From NCBI GenBank assembly GCA_003252385.1, contig QKEH01000019.1, positions 24,401 to 88,400 of the forward strand: DNA of 64,000 nt, given 5' to 3'. Shown one piece after another: positions 60,372 to 64,000 of this stretch (its first letter is position 1; every line of letters starts with the position of its first letter). The stretch is from Bacteroidota bacterium. Lineage in GTDB: Bacteria > Bacteroidota > Bacteroidia > Bacteroidales > UBA10428. Position numbers and translations under genes: made by a program. The notes under the pieces are model-generated. The model was not told the origin of the DNA. It was given only the letters and a program-made list of their open reading frames with translations, and did not search any database.

Positions 60372-61652
60372 ATGAGCAATAAGGAATACGTACAGGTATT
60401 ACTCGGCATTATTGAGGCACAGCTCGGCTGGGGGTCTTCGGAGAAATGGCTCCAGCGCGATTTTGAGAACCTGATCGATCGTATTTACGCGGCCACCCGG
60501 GTGAACCTTAGCCTGTCGACTGTAAAGCGTATCTGGAAAAATGCCTACAAAGAACTGCCCAATAGTGCAACGCTTGATGCGCTAACCCGCTTTGCCGGTT
60601 ATCGCGACTGGCAGGATTTTAAGGTGGCGCAGGGGATTAAAAAGGTATTGGATGATGAAGCCGTGGATGATGCCGTGCCGGGCCATACGGCAAAAGGGAG
60701 GCTTACCCTTCTCCGTGTGCTTTTGGCCTTGTTTTTGGTCGCAATGGTCGTTTTTGCAGGCTATTGGTATTTCGGACGAAAGTCGGTAGTGGTGTATGAT
60801 CCCAACGACTTTGAATTATCGTTGTACGCGGTATCCAATGAGCTTCCCAATACGGTTTTCTTTCGGATTAAAATACCCCCTGGAATAACCGATACCGTTT
60901 GGTTGCAGCAAGACTGGGATCCCCGCCGCCGGGAGGCGCTTCAACCTACCGATACGCTGATTTCCAGTATTTATTACGCTCCCGGTTATTACAAAGCCAA
61001 GCTGGTGGTGAACCATGTGGTGATGCAGGAAGTGCCGCTTCAGCTATTTTCCAACGGATGGGAAAGTGCGGTTTTTAATGATATCTTCCAACGGGAAGCC
61101 CCCGTGTACGTTCCCTCAGATTCGGCTTTACGGGCTGGCGAATATCATTTTGCTCCGGAATTTTTAAAACACTATCGCATCGACTTGTCCAGGGAGTACT
61201 GGGTGGGGTACTTTTTATCCAGGGATTTTGGAAGCATACAAGCTGCCGATTTTAGTTTTGAGATAACGGTGAAAAACCCGGCGTTTAATGGCGGGCTGGC
61301 CTGCCGCGATGTACGAATCTATTTCGTATTTAGCAATTCATACGGACTGATTCCGCTTTGTGATTCGGGTTGTGTGAGCAACATTCAGGCCTATTTTTGC
61401 GGTAATTACCAGAATGGTAAAAAGGCTGATTTGTCAAACTTTGGTGCCGATTTGGAACAGTGGGTGCAGGTGCGTTACGAAGCGCGAGCCGGGCATGGCA
61501 AAATCTTTTTTAATAACACCCTCAGGAGCGAGTTCGATTACGAGGTACCCGGAGCGGAACTCCGGTTTATTAGCATCTACACTAAAGGTAGCGGGTATTG
61601 GAAAGAGGCCAAGCTTTTCGATGCCGATGGAAATCTGTTACTTTTGGAATAA
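60372..61652 (+). CDS. Hypothetical protein: N-terminal helical (possibly DNA-binding) domain, TM helix, large C-terminal extracytoplasmic domain
   Basis: NLIDRIYAATRVNLSLSTVKRIWKNAYKELPNSATLDALTRFAGYRDWQDFKV, TM LLRVLLALFLVAMVVFAGYWYFG, about 290 aa C-terminal domain. Confidence 0.65.
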   Translation: MSNKEYVQVLLGIIEAQLGWGSSEKWLQRDFENLIDRIYAATRVNLSLSTVKRIWKNAYKELPNSATLDALTRFAGYRDWQDFKVAQGIKKVLDDEAVDDAVPGHTAKGRLTLLRVLLALFLVAMVVFAGYWYFGRKSVVVYDPNDFELSLYAVSNELPNTVFFRIKIPPGITDTVWLQQDWDPRRREALQPTDTLISSIYYAPGYYKAKLVVNHVVMQEVPLQLFSNGWESAVFNDIFQREAPVYVPSDSALRAGEYHFAPEFLKHYRIDLSREYWVGYFLSRDFGSIQAADFSFEITVKNPAFNGGLACRDVRIYFVFSNSYGLIPLCDSGCVSNIQAYFCGNYQNGKKADLSNFGADLEQWVQVRYEARAGHGKIFFNNTLRSEFDYEVPGAELRFISIYTKGSGYWKEAKLFDADGNLLLLE

Positions 61653-61785
61653 TGTTGTTGCCAAGGCGGGCAAAACCGGGTTTATCCGGCATGCAGAAGT
61701 ACATTGACCGTATTTTGAACGGAATTTGAATTTTTTGGGATCACCGGAATTTGGATGTTTACGGCAAATTAAAAACCGTAATAGC

Positions 61786-63207
61786 ATGAAAACACATTCA
61801 ATTTTTACCTTATTCTTTTTCCTGATGGCGAATTGGGGCTTGCTCCAGGCAGCGTCCATCGACAGTGCTAATGCCTACCTGGGGCAACCCCGCCCGGGAG
61901 ATACCCCCGTAATTTTTGCCCCCGGTATTTTCGGGAGTATGCAGAATCATATTGCCGAGCGTTTTTTGTTTAGCAACGATGGCAAAGAACTTTACTGTAT
62001 GGATGGGTCGGGGCTGCAAATCAGGAGGTATGCTTTTATTGACGATCGGTGGAATGATATGGGAACGGTTGTAAGTAACTGCTTTGCCCCCACCTTTTCG
62101 GCCAACGAAGATACCTTGTTCTATCATTGTACCAGCGGGCCCAACTACAACATCTGGTATTCGGTTCGCGAAGGGGATAGCTGGAGTGCCCCGCAGGCAC
62201 TTAGCCCGAACCAGATGTACTATTTTCAGAAAACCGGCTTAGGCAATAGGTATGCCGGAAAGGAAAACGGACCCAATAGTGTGGGGCAGTGGGATTTGTA
62301 CCGGATTACTTACGATGGCAGCCAGTACCAGTTTCATAATATGGGCATACCGTTGAATACTACGAATAACGATGTAGAATTTTTTATTGCCAAGGATGAA
62401 TCGTTTATGGTTTTAGGAGCCAATGAGGCGGTACCCTTTGGCTCCGGCCGCGATTTGTATATTTCGTACAAAATAAACGGCCGATGGTCGAATCCCAAGT
62501 CGCTGGGATCTAAAATTAATGACGGGCCGGTGAACAAATGGGGCCCGTTTGTAACGGCCGATAACAAGTACTTGTTTTACACCCGGGGCGATGTGCCCCA
62601 TTTCCATACCTACTGGGTACGTTTCGACAGGCTGTTGGATAGCTTGCGAACTACCAATTTTGTGCCGTATCAACTGAATACTATCCCCAATATTGTTATT
62701 AAGGCTCTGGAACCTTTTAGCTACACCATCCCCGAAGATGTGTTTATTGATGATAATGGCATTGAGAGCTTACATTTTGAAGTAGAAATGGCCAATGGGG
62801 ATCCCTGGCCGGAATATCTGGATTTTGATCCGCAAACGCGCACGCTTTCGGGTATGTTCTCCGATTTAGGCCAGCTTTATTTAAAGATTACAGTTACCGA
62901 TCAGGAAGGTTTTCAGCTAAGCGATCGCTTCTATCTGGAAGCGAATACCTTCACCGGAACTGAAAGTGAGTGCTTACAAAGAGCGGTTTCCCTGGCTCCA
63001 AATCCGGCCTTCGGGCTTGTGACTATTCAGGGTGTCGAGGCTGCCAGGGTTAAGCGTTGCAGCGTTCTCTCTGCTTCAGGACAGTTGGTAAAGCAGTACG
63101 ATTCCTTTTCCCAATCGCTGGATATTTCTTCCCTGGCAAAAAGTGTGTACTACATTTGCCTGCAACTCGATACTAGCTGCGTTACAAAAAAATTAGTGGT
63201 TCAATAA
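61786..63207 (+). CDS. PD40/beta-propeller-like secreted protein with T9SS C-terminal sorting domain
   Basis: MKTHSIFTLFFFLMANWGLLQA signal peptide; propeller-like repeats; Ig/cadherin-like segment; C-terminal AVSLAPNPAFGLVTIQGVEAARVKRCSVLSASGQLVKQYDSFSQSLDISSLAKSVYYICLQLDTSCVTKKLVVQ typical of a type A CTD. Confidence 0.85.
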   Translation: MKTHSIFTLFFFLMANWGLLQAASIDSANAYLGQPRPGDTPVIFAPGIFGSMQNHIAERFLFSNDGKELYCMDGSGLQIRRYAFIDDRWNDMGTVVSNCFAPTFSANEDTLFYHCTSGPNYNIWYSVREGDSWSAPQALSPNQMYYFQKTGLGNRYAGKENGPNSVGQWDLYRITYDGSQYQFHNMGIPLNTTNNDVEFFIAKDESFMVLGANEAVPFGSGRDLYISYKINGRWSNPKSLGSKINDGPVNKWGPFVTADNKYLFYTRGDVPHFHTYWVRFDRLLDSLRTTNFVPYQLNTIPNIVIKALEPFSYTIPEDVFIDDNGIESLHFEVEMANGDPWPEYLDFDPQTRTLSGMFSDLGQLYLKITVTDQEGFQLSDRFYLEANTFTGTESECLQRAVSLAPNPAFGLVTIQGVEAARVKRCSVLSASGQLVKQYDSFSQSLDISSLAKSVYYICLQLDTSCVTKKLVVQ

Positions 63208-63293
63208 GAATGGGTTATCAGCAATAGGTGGGCACCGTTTGGCATAGGGCCAGGCGGTGCTTTTACCTGAGGATTATTTGCAGGGCCTGCCAG

Positions 63294-63852
63294 TATTCAG
63301 CCGAATTGCGTGCTGTACCAATAGATAGTGCAAATGCCTATTTAGGCCAGTCCCTACCTGGGAGTGCGCCTGAAGTTTTTGCTCCTGCAATATTTGGTAC
63401 TGTTTCAAATAGTATTGCAGGACGTTTCCTGTTTAGCCATGACGGCAACGAGCTATATTGCCGTTACGGGTCTGGTTTATAAATTAGAAAGTTTGAATTT
63501 ATTGATGGTTCTTGGGAAGACAGGGGAACCCTATTCAATAATTGTTTTGCACCTGCTTTTTCAAAGGGCGAGGATACCATCTATTATCATTCAACCAGCG
63601 GACAGAACTATAAAATCTGGTATTCGGTTCGTGAAGGTGATAGCTGGAGCGCGTCACAGGCATTAAGCCCGTAGCAAATGTATTATTTTCAAAAAACCGA
63701 TTTAGGAACAATGCAGGCCGGCTTGGAGAATGGTTCAAACAGTCTTGGGCAGTGGGATTTGTACCAGGTTACCTATGATGGCAGTTCGTATCAGTTTAAG
63801 AATACGGGAATCCCGTTGAATACCAGTAATAATGATGTTGAATTTTTTATCA
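63294..63852 (+). pseudogene. Decayed, truncated tandem copy of the preceding PD40-like T9SS gene
   Basis: Translation VPIDSANAYLGQSLPGSAPEVFAPAIFGTVSNSIAGRFLFSHDGNELYCRYGSGL*IRKFEFIDGSWEDRGTLFNNCFAPAFSKGEDTIYYHSTSGQNYKIWYSVREGDSWSASQALSP*QMYYFQKTDLGTMQAGLENGSNSLGQWDLYQVTYDGSSYQFKNTGIPLNTSNNDVEFFI tracks the upstream gene in one frame, with TAA at 63480-63482 and TAG at 63672-63674; similarity stops near 63852. Confidence 0.85.
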
Positions 63853-64000
63853 CTAGTATCCGACTAATCTCGAATTCATCAGACATTGTCACTATACTCA
63901 CTGATAGTCAATTGGTATCATGTAAATTTGAAAAGTCACCCTCTGTCAAAATGCAAGTTTTGTTTGCAATGAAGATGTAGTAAACTCCGTTTTTTTCAAG

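Noticed and set aside
63228-63980. Stop-codon recoding (e.g. programmed readthrough) in the tandem PD40-like copy
   Set aside because: Two different stops (TAA, TAG), no in-frame signal peptide, and truncation favour pseudogenisation.

Overview
This 64 kb window is a gene-dense Bacteroidota chromosome segment. I judge the lineage from the gliding/type IX secretion (T9SS) genes gldK-gldN and sprA and from the three-domain style IspG. It contains: an LPS/O-antigen nucleotide-sugar block (rfbB fragment, galE, WbpD-like acetyltransferase, DegT aminotransferase); metG, ldcA and yraN; the T9SS core operon porP/sprF-like, gldK, gldL, gldM, gldN, ending in a perfect hairpin terminator; ispG, folB, glnS and a hybrid histidine kinase; a five-gene glycosyltransferase/HAD/GpgS-like/GH13_18 phosphorylase operon with a glycerate kinase nearby; dxr-rseP-tatA, a LysM lytic transglycosylase, pdxA, ruvA-sprA-gcvH; and a frameshifted GH3 beta-glucosidase. 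It ends with a T9SS-type beta-propeller-like protein followed by a decayed tandem copy. There are three tRNAs (CAT minus, Cys minus, fMet plus). The most interesting items are: (1) 28.9-37.5 kb, a candidate glucosylglycerate or mannosylglucosylglycerate synthesis-and-recycling locus; (2) a roughly 420 bp non-coding gap before pdxA with long-range complementarity and a terminal hairpin, a candidate structured RNA; (3) the double-frameshifted GH3 gene; (4) the decayed tandem duplicate and its abrupt end at the right edge. No CRISPR array or intact transposase was seen. All product calls come from reading translations and recalled family motifs; no database search was run.
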